Shown here in pieces: positions 15,123 to 24,842 of a stretch of 64,000 bases of DNA. A model generated the notes under the pieces. The model was not told the origin of the DNA, searched no databases, and saw only the letters and a program-made list of their open reading frames with translations. A program made the position numbers and the translations under genes. This DNA is from Neisseria brasiliensis (GTDB taxonomy: Bacteria; Pseudomonadota; Gammaproteobacteria; Burkholderiales; Neisseriaceae), in NCBI RefSeq assembly GCF_009671065.1, contig NZ_CP046027.1, positions 62,001-126,000 on the forward strand. The letters are read 5' to 3'. Numbering within the stretch: position 1 is the stretch's first letter; each line of letters starts with the position of its first letter.

Positions 15123-16001
15123 TGTAGAAACTAGTAGCGTTGTTTACAGTATTTCCAGGAGAATACTAAAACATGAACATGCACAAAAACACCCGTCTCA
15201 CCCCGCACCACCGCCAAGCCATTTGGCTGGCCTACACGCAGGAAAAGGAAAGCGTCACCTCCCTGGCACGCCGCTACCAAGTCAGCCGCGTCACCATTTA
15301 CCGCGCACTTAAAGCCGCAAGAGGCAGACTGCTCAAACCCCAAACCAGTACCAACAACCGTTTCAAACAGGCAAAGTACGGAATGAAACGCCTGGCCAAG
15401 GTAGAACGCGGCATTCAGGAAAAACTCAAAAGGCAGGCCAAACGCTACAATAAATCCTATCCCGGAGAGCTGGTACATCTCGATACCAAACGGCTGCCGC
15501 TGCTCAAAGGGCAGAAAGCCACCGATAAGCGGGATTACCTGTTTGTCGCCATTGACGATTTCTCAAGGGAGCTATACGCCGCCATTTTGCCGGATAAAAC
15601 CGCAGACAGTGCCGCCAAGTTTCTGACCGAACACCTGATTGATCCCTGCCCATACCTGATTGAGTGCGTTTACTCCGACAACGGTACGGAATATAAAGGC
15701 TCAGCCAACCATGCTTTCGGTGTAGCCTGTTATGAGAACGGGATTGGTCAAAAGTTTACCCGGGTTGCCCGTCCGCAGACCAACGGTAAGGCGGAACGGG
15801 TTATCCGCACCCTGATGGAGATGTGGCATGAGAAACAGTTGTTTGACAGTCCGGAACACCGGCGAAAGGAGTTGTGCCGCTTTGTTAATTTCTATAACAC
15901 TGTGAAGCCGCACCGCAGTTTGAACGGCGATACGCCGTTTGAGGTCTTGCAGGCTTATTTTTCTCAACCTGTGGTGTAAACAACGCGATGATTTCCTACA
16001 C
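15122..16001 (+). mobile_element. IS481-family insertion sequence
   Basis: About 880 bases. The ends are imperfect inverted repeats: left TGTAGAAACTAGTAGCGTTG and right (complement) TGTAGGAAATCATCGCGTTG, both continuing TTTACA (21 of 26 positions shared). The element carries one transposase gene. No target-site duplication is visible (left flank GAAATCTG, right flank CGGATTGG), and the flanking genes do not rejoin, which points to a deletion next to the element. Confidence 0.85.
15173..15979 (+). CDS. IS481-family transposase
   Basis: 268 residues, intact. An N-terminal helix-turn-helix (VTSLARRYQVSRVTIYRAL, residues 28-46) is followed by an integrase core. Likely catalytic residues are D104 in VHLDTKR, D169 in YSDNGTEY and E208 in NGKAERVIR, with the family-typical ending RFVNFYNTVKPHRSLNGDTP. 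A CCAGGAGA ribosome site precedes the ATG. The intact frame suggests recent or still possible mobility. Confidence 0.92.
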   Translation: MNMHKNTRLTPHHRQAIWLAYTQEKESVTSLARRYQVSRVTIYRALKAARGRLLKPQTSTNNRFKQAKYGMKRLAKVERGIQEKLKRQAKRYNKSYPGELVHLDTKRLPLLKGQKATDKRDYLFVAIDDFSRELYAAILPDKTADSAAKFLTEHLIDPCPYLIECVYSDNGTEYKGSANHAFGVACYENGIGQKFTRVARPQTNGKAERVIRTLMEMWHEKQLFDSPEHRRKELCRFVNFYNTVKPHRSLNGDTPFEVLQAYFSQPVV

Positions 16002-18222
16002 GGATTGGAAAAGCTCAAAACTCTTGAGCCTTTCCAGCATGCCGTCAAAGTAGAGATTCAATATCTGCGTTACAAACCCGGCAATAGCTGCGCAAGCACT
16101 TTGTATATTGAATTGGGCGACGGCTCTTGTGTGCATTATTACGCCAAGGCCCTGACGCCCAAGCGTTTCGAAGAATCATGGAACAAACCTTCCCGCCAAA
16201 AGCCGGTGAAAAAAGGCGGCGCTTATGCGCCAGTAGCGTTGCCTGAATTTTGCATCATGCTACTACACCCGATACACGACCGCCCCATCGGCAAAATGGA
16301 TTGGTTGGTTTCCAGCAGCGCCCTACGTCGCATGCTCAAAGCCTGCTCGCTGCCTGCTTTTGAAACAGGGAAACCCAAAGTCAATATTCTGCGCTACAAA
16401 CCCGAGTGCCGCTTAGTGGCCAAAGTCAGCTACGGCGATGTGCCTGTGGCCATCTTGCGCAGCAGCACACCTGACGAATTCAGCAAAATGTTGATTGGTA
16501 ATGCCTTCGGCGTCTCACACGGCGGTGTGGTGTTGACCGGCGCCGACGGCACCAGTTGCACCTTAGCCACTCGCTGGCAGAAAGGCGACAGCTTGTGTCC
16601 GGAAGAAGGCCATGCGCCTGATGATCAGCTTATTGCGGAATTAGGTAAAAAGCTGGCGCGCATCCACAGCACCAGCTATCAACACCCTACCCGCTATACG
16701 CTGGCTGACAAAATCCGCTCGGTGAACGGCGTAGCCAATACCTTCCGCCACATTCTGCCCGAATGCATCGATTGGTTTGAAACGCTGCAAAACCGTATTA
16801 CCTGCGGCCTGACCCATTTACCGGAACAAGCCACGTTAATCCACGGTGATTTTTCGCTCGACCAAGTGATTCGCCGCACCAGAAAAAGCGGCGAAATCAA
16901 GCTGCACATTCTCGACTGGGATCGTTCTGCGCAAGGCCATCCGCTATTGGATTTGGCAAGCTTCATTGCCCGATTGGAATTGCAGCTGATTGAAGGTTCG
17001 GTAACACGCCATGAAGCCAACCGCCTTTCAGACGGCCTATTGCACAGTTATCGCAAAAAACAAGAAATCGATGAAGCCGGCTTGCGCCTGTTTACCGCGT
17101 CGGCACTCTTGCGCTTGGCCGCCGAGCCGTTTCGTAAACGCAGTCCGCATTGGGATCAATACATCCTGCAAATCCAGCAACGCGCACAAGCCCTGCTGGA
17201 TGCGGAGCAGACCGTTTCTGCGCCTGCCCCTGCGCTCGCCAACGATTCGGTGCAAGACACAATCATCGCCGATTTGCTCGATACCGCAAAAATGCAGCCG
17301 CTGCTGCAACAAGCCGGCATTATCGGTGCCGCAGAACACCTTGCTTCTGCCAGTTTGCGCCATCACAAACTCGGCCGCCGCGCTTTGGTGGAATACGCCT
17401 TGCCTAAACAACACGGCAATCGGCGTTTTATCGGCAAATACCGCACCAAAGGCTTGGACAAACGCTCGCCACGCATTCAACAAGCCTTGTGGCAAAAAGG
17501 CTTTAACAGGCCGTCTGAAACCGGTGTGTCGGAAGTGTTGGGCTTATTGCCTGAATTAAACACTTGGTTTCAAAGCCGCATCGACGGCCAAACCATCAGC
17601 GCGCTGCTGTATCAGGAAAACCGCCGCTTGGCCTTTTTAGGCAGAGCCGCTGCCAATGCCTTGGTTGCCTTGCATCAAAGCGGTGTGGGTAACGATTTGG
17701 ATTTGCCTTGCTGGCAACCGGCAGACGAATGGGGGGCTCAATAAAGCCTTAACCGAAGCGTAAACCAAGCTGCCGCATTTGGCCGAACGCATTGCCAAAG
17801 TTGCCACGCAGTGCAAAGCATTGATTGATTCGCTGCCCGAAAGGCCGTCTGAAACCTTACACCGCGATTTTTACCAAGACCAAATCCTCGAGCCCTACGG
17901 CACACCCGGCCGCATGGTGCTGCTGGATTTAGATTTGGCCTGCCGCGGCGATGGCGCATTGGATGCCGGCAATTATCTTGCCCATATTCAAGAGCTGGCC
18001 TTGCGCCGCTATGGCAAAACCGATGCATTGTGCGCCCACGAAAGCGCGTTCAGACGGCAATTTCTAACCTACAACCCACAAGTCGCAAACACCGTGGAAG
18101 CATATACAACATTAACATTGGCGCGCCATATCCGCATCAGCACTTTGTTCGACGAACGCAGCCATACCACCGAGCTGCTGCTGTGTGAAAGCCGCCTGAA
18201 TACCCACCTCAAACAACCATAA
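16002..18222 (+). pseudogene. Tandem-domain phosphotransferase (APH-like), 5' truncated, frameshifted and interrupted
   Basis: About 740 codons encoding two aminoglycoside-phosphotransferase-like kinase domains in a row. Domain 1 has LIHGDFSLDQV and HILDWDRSAQGHP; domain 2 has LHRDFYQDQI and LLDLDLACRGD. The start codon is missing because the frame emerges from the IS481 right end (first native residues about LEKLKTLEPFQ). A G6 run at 17731-17736 is one base longer than the frame needs, and 17761-17763 is TAA where a tyrosine or glutamine codon is expected. Such kinases accompany glycosyltransferases in polysaccharide clusters; the substrate is unknown. The ugd gene starts 11 bases downstream. 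Confidence 0.75.
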
Positions 18223-18233
18223 CGAGAAATACC

Positions 18234-19399
18234 ATGAAAATTACCGTTGTCGGCGCAGGCTATGTCGGCCTATCCAACGCCGTTTTATTTGCTCAACAAC
18301 ACAACGTCACGCTTTTGGATGTCAACCAAGAGCGCGTGGATTTGATTAACCAGAAAATCTCGCCGATTCAAGACGATGAAATCAGCGTATATTTGGCCGA
18401 ACGCACGCTCACGCTGCACGCCACCACCGATGCGTCTGCCGTATATGCCGATGCCGATTACATCGTGGTCGCCCCCCCACCGACTACAATCCCGAAACCG
18501 ACTATTTCGATACCGGCTCGGTCGAATCCGTGTTGACCACCGCTTTGGCAGCCAACAGCCACGGCCACATCATCAAATCCACCATTCCGGTTGGCTTTGT
18601 CAACAAAATGCGCGCGCAGTTCCAAACTGACCGCATCATTTTCTCACCAGAATTTTTGCGTGAAAGCAAAGCCTTATACGACAATCTTTACCCGTCGCGC
18701 ATCGTTATGGGCGACACCGGCGAAGCAGCGCAAAAATTTGCCGAAGCCTTGCGCGATTGCAGCCTGAAGCCGGATACGCCCATTATTTTGACTAATCCGA
18801 CCGAAGCCGAATCGATTAAGCTGTTTTCCAATACTTACTTGGCTTTGCGCGTGGCCTTTTTCAACGAACTGGATTCGTTTGCCGCCACCTTCGACCTCAA
18901 CACCGCCGACATCATCGACGGCGTATCTGCCGACCCGCGCATCGGCACGCATTACAATAATCCATCGTTCGGCTACGGCGGCTACTGTTTGCCGAAAGAC
19001 ACCAAACAATTGCTGGCCAATTACCAAAACATTCCGCAAAACCTGATTACAGCGATTGTCGAATCTAACCGCACACGCAAAGGCTTCATTGCCGAAGACG
19101 TATTGCGCCACCAACCGTCCACCGTCGGCATTTACCGCCTGACGATGAAATCCGGTTCCGACAATTTCCGCAGCTCCAGCATTCAAGGTGTGATGAAACG
19201 CATCAAAGAACACGGCGTACCGGTGATTGTGTACGAACCCGAATACCACGACAGCGATTTCTTCGGCTCAGAAGTGGTGCAGGATTTAGACGAATTCAAA
19301 AAACGCGCCGACATCATCTTGGCCAACCGCCTGCATGAAAACTTGGAAAATGTCGCCGACAAAGTGTACACACGTGATTTGAAAGGCAGCGATTTATAA
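18234..19399 (+). pseudogene. ugd: UDP-glucose 6-dehydrogenase with a frameshift in a poly-C tract
   Basis: The sequence encodes a complete UDP-glucose/GDP-mannose dehydrogenase of about 388 residues if one base is added. The N-terminal part has the NAD loop GAGYVGLSNA. The central part has the catalytic cysteine in GYGGYCLPKDT, and the C-terminal part has TMKSGSDNFRSSS. The two halves are in different frames that meet at C7, 18472-18478: eight Cs would read VAPPTDYNPETDYF and restore the gene. The enzyme makes UDP-glucuronate for capsules or lipopolysaccharide. The change may be decay, slipped-strand on/off switching, or a sequencing error. Confidence 0.85.
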
Positions 19400-19421
19400 A
19401 GCAGGCACTTGAATCTAAATT

Positions 19422-19465
19422 ACTTTCAGACGGCCTATTTCATCTCATCAAGGCCGTCTGAAAAG
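19422..19465 (+). terminator. Inverted DUS pair after ugd
   Basis: CTTTCAGACGGCCT and AGGCCGTCTGAAAAG flank a 13-base loop. Confidence 0.65.
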
Positions 19466-19514
19466 TTTTCAAACCGTATTGCAATTCATCTATTCACCAT
19501 CGATTTGCTTATGC

Positions 19515-19563
19515 AAAGGCCGTCTGAAACTGGTACAATATCGCCATTTTTCAGACGGCCTTT
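19515..19563 (+). promoter_or_regulatory. DUS hairpin containing a possible guaA promoter -10
   Basis: AAAGGCCGTCTGAAAC and TTTTTCAGACGGCCTTT flank a loop that holds TACAAT (19534-19539), a good -10 hexamer about 70 bases before the guaA ATG. Confidence 0.35.
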
Positions 19564-19605
19564 TATTGCGCCGCATTCTCTTTTCATTCCACAAAGCCCA
19601 ACATC

Positions 19606-21171
19606 ATGACCCAAGACAAAATCCTGATTCTCGACTTCGGTTCACAAGTCACCCAGCTCATCGCCCGCCGCGTGCGCGAAGCCCATGTTTACTGCGAGCT
19701 GCATTCGTTCGACATGTCATTGGAAGACATCAAAGCCTTTAATCCGAAAGGCATTATTCTTTCAGGCGGCCCTAATTCCGTGTACGAATCCGACTACCAA
19801 GCCGACACCGGCCTGTTTGATTTGGGTGTGCCGGTATTGGGCATTTGCTACGGCATGCAGTTTATGGCGCACCACTTGGGCGGCGAAGTATCTCCGGGCA
19901 ACCAACGCGAATTCGGTTACGCGCAAGTGAAAACCATCGACAGCGAACTGACCCGCGACATTTTCGACGGCCAGCCCAACACGCTTGACGTGTGGATGAG
20001 TCACGGCGACAAAGTATCTAAATTACCGGAAGGTTTTGCCGTGATCGGCGATACTCCGTCTTGCCCGATTGCCATGATGGAAAACGCCGAGAAACAATTC
20101 TACGGCATTCAATTCCACCCGGAAGTCACCCACACCAAGCAAGGCCGTGCGCTGATTAACCGCTTCGTGCTCGACATCTGCGGCGCGCAACCTAGCTGGA
20201 CCATGCCAAACTACATCGAAGAAGCCGTGGCCAAAATCCGCGAGCAAGTCGGTAGCGACGAAGTGATTTTGGGCCTGTCCGGCGGTGTCGATTCATCGGT
20301 AGCCGCCGCACTGATTCACCGTGCCATCGGTGACCAACTCACCTGCGTCTTCGTCGATCACGGCCTGCTGCGCCTGAACGAAGGCAAAAACGTGATGGAC
20401 ATGTTCGCCCGCAACTTAGGCGTGCGCGTGATTCACGTTGATGCCGAAAACCAATTCATGGCCAAACTCGCCGGCGAAACCGACCCTGAGAAAAAACGCA
20501 AAATCATCGGCGGTGAATTTATTGAAGTCTTTGATGCCGAAGAGAAAAAACTCACCAATGCCAAATGGTTGGCACAAGGCACCATTTACCCTGATGTGAT
20601 TGAAAGCGCCAGCGCAAAAACCAAAAAAGCCCACGCCATCAAATCGCACCACAATGTCGGCGGCTTGCCGGAAAACATGAAACTCAAATTGCTGGAGCCA
20701 TTGCGCGATTTGTTTAAAGACGAAGTACGCGAACTGGGCGTTGCGCTCGGTCTGCCACGCGAAATGGTGTACCGCCACCCATTCCCGGGCCCGGGCTTGG
20801 GCGTGCGTATTTTGGGCGAAGTGAAAAAAGAATACGCCGACTTGCTGCGCCAAGCTGACGACATCTTCATCCAAGAATTGCGCAACACCACCGATGAAAA
20901 CGGCACATCATGGTACGACCTCACCAGCCAAGCCTTCGCCGTGTTCCTGCCGGTCAAATCCGTGGGCGTAATGGGCGACGGCCGCACCTACGATTACGTC
21001 GTGGCCTTGCGCGCTGTGGTTACCAGCGACTTCATGACCGCACATTGGGCAGAGCTGCCATACTCACTGCTCGGCCGCGTATCCAACCGCATCATCAACG
21101 AAGTCAAAGGCATCAACCGCGTGGTGTACGACGTAAGCGGCAAACCGCCCGCCACAATCGAATGGGAATAA
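19606..21171 (+). CDS. guaA: GMP synthase (glutamine-hydrolysing)
   Basis: 521 residues, the normal length. The class I amidotransferase domain has the nucleophile in GICYGMQ and the His-Glu pair in FHPEVTH. The ATP-pyrophosphatase domain has the P-loop LSGGVDSS, and the C-terminal dimerisation domain ends in the usual PPATIEWE. It converts XMP to GMP with ATP and glutamine. It is monocistronic, between DUS hairpins. Confidence 0.98.
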   Translation: MTQDKILILDFGSQVTQLIARRVREAHVYCELHSFDMSLEDIKAFNPKGIILSGGPNSVYESDYQADTGLFDLGVPVLGICYGMQFMAHHLGGEVSPGNQREFGYAQVKTIDSELTRDIFDGQPNTLDVWMSHGDKVSKLPEGFAVIGDTPSCPIAMMENAEKQFYGIQFHPEVTHTKQGRALINRFVLDICGAQPSWTMPNYIEEAVAKIREQVGSDEVILGLSGGVDSSVAAALIHRAIGDQLTCVFVDHGLLRLNEGKNVMDMFARNLGVRVIHVDAENQFMAKLAGETDPEKKRKIIGGEFIEVFDAEEKKLTNAKWLAQGTIYPDVIESASAKTKKAHAIKSHHNVGGLPENMKLKLLEPLRDLFKDEVRELGVALGLPREMVYRHPFPGPGLGVRILGEVKKEYADLLRQADDIFIQELRNTTDENGTSWYDLTSQAFAVFLPVKSVGVMGDGRTYDYVVALRAVVTSDFMTAHWAELPYSLLGRVSNRIINEVKGINRVVYDVSGKPPATIEWE

Positions 21172-21202
21172 GCATTTGATTTTTTAATCATCAAATATTA
21201 AA

Positions 21203-21248
21203 TAGGCCGTCTGAAAACATTCACAGCGAATGCTTTCAGACGGCCTTT
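21203..21248. terminator. Inverted DUS pair between convergent guaA and the M16 protease gene
   Basis: TAGGCCGTCTGAAAACATTC and GAATGCTTTCAGACGGCCTTTA form a long stem that serves both genes. Confidence 0.75.
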
Positions 21249-21259
21249 ATCTTTCCCAA

Positions 21260-24025
21260 TCACTCAACCGGATCGGCAATCAGCACACGGCGGTTTTGCG
21301 GATTCCACACCAGATGCGCGGTTTGCTGCAATTTTTCAGCTGTTAATTCATCTGCCAAATGATGCATTTGCTGCAAATAACGTGCGTCCCCTAAATGCTG
21401 TTCGCTCAAAACCAATCGGTTCAACCACGTTTCAGCTCGTTTCAGACGGCCTTTTTCCTGTTGGATAAAATTGCGGCGTAAGGGTGCGATTTGTTTTTCA
21501 ATAATGGTGTGCGGCAATTTAGCCAAAGTCGCTTCACCAAGTTGCCATAATTCATCTGCTTTTTCAGCAGTGGTCGCAAACCGTAATTCACTTTCCACGC
21601 GGTCGTTATCTGGATTGAGTGAGGTTTCAAATTTTAAGCTATACACACCCAAAGCCTTGTCGCGCAATTGGGCTTTAAGCTGCTCATAAGCCAGCGTGCG
21701 TAAAATCGAAATCTGCGCAGCGGTTTGCGGCGACCATGTGTACGGGGTAAACAACCATGCGGCTACATCACTGCGCTGCTTAACCGGATTCACTGCTTTA
21801 CGCTCAACTTTTTGCCCGCTCAAGGCCAAATAAGGTTGCGGCTTTTCAGACGGCCTGCGCTCGATGGCGGCCAAATATTTTGCCACCAAGGGTTTCAGTT
21901 GGCTCGGTTTCTGCTCACTCAGCAGATAATACGTCATCGGCGCCCGGCTTAAAATCTGCCATTGCGCCAAAATTTCGGTCTCTTCGGTTGCTTCCAAATC
22001 AGCTTGGCCCGGCGAGGCATATGCTTTGCCGCCAAAGCGGATATCGGTCAGTGCTTTGTCTTTAGCCGCACGGCTGGATGTTTGCTCCATCGGAATGCGG
22101 CGAATCATCGGTATGATGGCATCGCGGTAATCCTCACTTACTTGCGGCGTGGCCACATAAGCGTGATACAGACGGAACAGATTTTCTGCTGCCTTATCCG
22201 GCGCACTGCCTTCCAACTTGGTTTCATTTGCTTTCATGCTCATGCTTAAGCTGAGTTTGTGCTGTTTTTTCCAATCATCAAGCTGCTCGCTGCGCCAACC
22301 TTGCGGTGCCGACTGCCACACGATTTGCTGTGCCAGCTGCGATTGCCACGGATTCAGATTCGGGCTCATGAAGCCGTTTTCGCTCAATGCGCGCAAATAG
22401 GTTTCGCCATCGGCGATAGGATGATTTAACACCACCACTTTATCGCCGTTTTGCAATGTCCAACGCGTGATATTGAGTTTTTTATCATATTGTTCGGCAA
22501 CAATTTTTCCGTCAATCGGTTTGGCAATAAACACACCTTTGCCATATTCGACTTTGGCACGCAATTTAGGCAAATCGGCTTGCTGCCATTTATCTGCTTC
22601 AGCCTGAATTTGCGCGGCATTGGGAAAACTTTTGATTTCAGTCAGGCTCGGTGCTTGGATTTGCACCGATTTATCGTCGGCATTCAGCCATTGCTGTAAA
22701 CGTGCGCTGATGTCGGCAGGCGCAATGGTCGGCAATACTTTTGCTGCTAAAGCGGCATTTTCTGCCTGCGTACGAACGGGCTTACCGGCAAAGGCATTTT
22801 CGCTGACCGTTTGAATCGCATCACCAAAGGCTTCAGGCAGAGTGGTTTTCTTTTTCGCCCGTTCGATGGCACTTTGCAACGTTGCCTTATATTCATCAAA
22901 TTCGGCTTGCGTCACCGGCGCACGCAGGATGCGCTCGCGAAGTTTCAGGATTTCGGTCAAGCCTTGCTGATGGCCGTCGGGTGCGACTGAAGCGACAAAG
23001 CCCACCGCAACCGTTTCGCGGCCAATGTCGGCTTTGCGGGCGGTGATGGTACTGACGGCTTTGGGTAAATCGTGAATCTCATTTTTCACACGCTGCGCCA
23101 AGATTCGGCTGGCAAAGCGGTCGATATAGCGCTCGCGGATGCCGTTGTCGGTAGCATAATTGCGTGATGGCCGGTCGTTTTGGCGGAACAGCAGCGCCAC
23201 AAAGCTGCCACCGCTGTCACGGTCTTGCAGTTGGTCGATGTGAAAGCCTTTTTGCAATTTCGGCTCGTAATAATCACCACTGCGGTCAGGCAATGCCCCT
23301 GCTTTCAGATGGCCAAAATGTTTTTCCAATGCAGCTCGCGCCTGCTTCGGCGTGATGTCACCGGAAATCATAACCTGCATATTGTTCGGCACATACCAAC
23401 GCTGATGAAATGCCTGCAACACTTCTACCGGCGTGTTGCGTATGCTTTCTTGTGTGCCGATAATGGCAAAACGTGCTTGGCGGCTGCCGCTGCGGTTGAC
23501 TTCATTGCGGCGGCGGTTCATCCGCTCGTTCACACCCAAACCGTTGCGCCATTCGGCTTCAATCACCTGCTGCTCTTTTTGCCAATCTTCGGCAGAAAAT
23601 TCATGCGGCGACATCATGGCCGATAAGGCGTGAAGCGTATCATCCAATTGCTTCACACCCTGATTGGGGCTGAACATATACAGCGTTCGCTCGTAATTGG
23701 TCATGGCATTGAAATTCGCACCGCGCCGCCAGCCTTGTGCAATCAAAGTATCGCCTATCCCATTGGGAAATTCGGGTGCGCTGCGGAATACCATATGCTC
23801 GACCATATGCGCCACACCGATTTCGCTGGTGCCGTTTTCATCGCTGGCGCCCACGCCCACTTGAATGCGTACATCAATGCGACCGGGTTCAGACGGCACA
23901 TTCAATACATGATAAACCAAGCCATTATTCAGACGGCCTGTGGAATAGGTATTGGCGGTACAAACGGAAAATGCAGCGGTTGAAAGTGCTGCGGTGAGAA
24001 TGATTTGAGGAATAAGGGAATTCAT
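21260..24025 (-). CDS. M16-family zinc metallopeptidase, PqqL/FusC-like
   Basis: 921 residues with an N-terminal signal peptide (MNSLIPQIILTAALSTAAFS), so it is periplasmic. The inverted zinc motif HMVEH (H73, E76, H77) and a downstream glutamate in VIEAEWRNG give an intact active site. A second M16 half follows (residues about 200-450), with two further inactive-type repeats, as in pitrilysin-like enzymes. Length and layout match PqqL (about 930). In E. coli, pqqL follows yddA and yddB, and in Pectobacterium the homologue FusC cleaves imported ferredoxin. Here it lies just downstream of a TonB-receptor remnant and an SbmA/YddA-type ABC transporter, all on the minus strand. Nothing in the frame is broken. 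Confidence 0.85.
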   Translation of the reverse strand: MNSLIPQIILTAALSTAAFSVCTANTYSTGRLNNGLVYHVLNVPSEPGRIDVRIQVGVGASDENGTSEIGVAHMVEHMVFRSAPEFPNGIGDTLIAQGWRRGANFNAMTNYERTLYMFSPNQGVKQLDDTLHALSAMMSPHEFSAEDWQKEQQVIEAEWRNGLGVNERMNRRRNEVNRSGSRQARFAIIGTQESIRNTPVEVLQAFHQRWYVPNNMQVMISGDITPKQARAALEKHFGHLKAGALPDRSGDYYEPKLQKGFHIDQLQDRDSGGSFVALLFRQNDRPSRNYATDNGIRERYIDRFASRILAQRVKNEIHDLPKAVSTITARKADIGRETVAVGFVASVAPDGHQQGLTEILKLRERILRAPVTQAEFDEYKATLQSAIERAKKKTTLPEAFGDAIQTVSENAFAGKPVRTQAENAALAAKVLPTIAPADISARLQQWLNADDKSVQIQAPSLTEIKSFPNAAQIQAEADKWQQADLPKLRAKVEYGKGVFIAKPIDGKIVAEQYDKKLNITRWTLQNGDKVVVLNHPIADGETYLRALSENGFMSPNLNPWQSQLAQQIVWQSAPQGWRSEQLDDWKKQHKLSLSMSMKANETKLEGSAPDKAAENLFRLYHAYVATPQVSEDYRDAIIPMIRRIPMEQTSSRAAKDKALTDIRFGGKAYASPGQADLEATEETEILAQWQILSRAPMTYYLLSEQKPSQLKPLVAKYLAAIERRPSEKPQPYLALSGQKVERKAVNPVKQRSDVAAWLFTPYTWSPQTAAQISILRTLAYEQLKAQLRDKALGVYSLKFETSLNPDNDRVESELRFATTAEKADELWQLGEATLAKLPHTIIEKQIAPLRRNFIQQEKGRLKRAETWLNRLVLSEQHLGDARYLQQMHHLADELTAEKLQQTAHLVWNPQNRRVLIADPVE

Positions 24026-24117
24026 GGTTGCTTTTCTTAAATTTCAGACGGCCTATATTCGGCTGAATTGTCTGAACGTTATGTTTTTAATAGATTAATA
24101 AATCAATCTCAATGCAA

Positions 24118-24160
24118 TAAAGGCCGTCTGAAAAGCCAAGCAATCATTCAGACGGCCTTT
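24118..24160 (-). terminator. Inverted DUS pair after the receptor remnant
   Basis: AAAGGCCGTCTGAA and TTCAGACGGCCTTT with a 15-base loop. The truncated receptor frame reads straight into it and stops there. Confidence 0.65.
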
Positions 24161-24446
24161 GATTTAGTTTGGGGCAGTTTGCAGTGTTACTGGTATGATT
24201 GGGATTACTAAACTGAACATTCAGGTTGTTTTTCAATACTTCGCTGATGGTTCCATTGCCGGTTACGCGGTTTTGAATGTCTTTTTGGGTCACACGCTGC
24301 GTGCCTTTTTCTTGGGCAAACGTACCGTAAACCACAATTTCATTCAAATTGGCCTGCTGCTCTGCCTGCTGGACTTCATCCGCAGCATAACCATTTGAAG
24401 CAGCAAAAACCGGCAGCAAGGCCAGCATGATTGCGTTGGGTTTCAT
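24144..24446 (-). pseudogene. TonB-dependent outer-membrane receptor, N-terminal stump
   Basis: The first 85 or so codons of a TonB-dependent receptor remain. They comprise a signal peptide (MKPNAIMLALLPVFAASNGYA), a TonB-box-like NEIVVYG at about residues 35-41, and the start of the plug domain (VTQKDIQNRVTGNGTISEVLKNN). After SNTAN the sequence is joined directly to a DUS terminator, and the open frame ends RPSE from the uptake sequence itself. At least 600 residues of plug and barrel are missing. A Fur-like box lies about 90 bases upstream. The gene sits between the YddA-like ABC transporter and the PqqL-like protease, exactly where yddB is in E. coli. Confidence 0.8.
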
Positions 24447-24533
24447 GTTTCAATCTCTTTTTTTAGGCTATAAAATGTAAAAAATCTTTCAGACGGCCTT
24501 GACCCTAATATCCATCCAAGCTCGCTGAAAATA

Positions 24534-24552
24534 GATAATGGTTCTTATTATT
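24534..24552 (-). promoter_or_regulatory. Fur-like box upstream of the TonB receptor remnant
   Basis: GATAATGGTTCTTATTATT; its complement matches 15 of 19 positions of GATAATGATAATCATTATC. The position fits iron control of the receptor gene. Confidence 0.55.
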
Positions 24553-24780
24553 CTCTAACTCAAAAAAATATTTACCCTACTGATTAAACAGGGTAATTAC
24601 TTTCAAAAATCAAAAATATTTGAGCTAATAATTCATGCAATTTTACTATTAGTGAATTGCTTATCAATTAAATATAAATATTTGAGATAATAATATGTTG
24701 CATTTTTGTTAAATAATTTATATTTGATTTACATTTCAATATATTACTTCTTAATCAAGTGCAAACAGGTTCTCAACTCA

Positions 24781-24825
24781 AAAGGCCGTCTGAAAATGCT
24801 TACAATCAACATTTTCAGACGGCCT
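24781..24825 (-). terminator. Inverted DUS pair after the ABC transporter gene
   Basis: AAAGGCCGTCTGAAAATG and CATTTTCAGACGGCCT flank a 10-base loop. Confidence 0.7.
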
Positions 24826-24842
24826 GAGACCTTTTACTTACA

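Larger units (their letters stand above)
24447..24842. other. AT-rich upstream region of the receptor remnant
   Basis: 396 bases, very AT-rich, with no gene. It contains a Fur-like box, several long A/T palindromic stretches and, at its right end, the DUS terminator of the ABC gene. Confidence 0.5.

Noticed and set aside
15123..16000. IS30 or IS3 assignment of the transposase
   Set aside because: A single frame with HLDTK, YSDNGTEY and PQTNGKAERVIR and ends starting TGT fit IS481 better; IS3 normally needs two frames.
24118..24160. Repeated DUS hairpins read as a possible CRISPR or attC-like array
   Set aside because: The repeats are scattered behind genes as inverted pairs of the neisserial uptake sequence, with no regular spacers and no cas or integrase genes.
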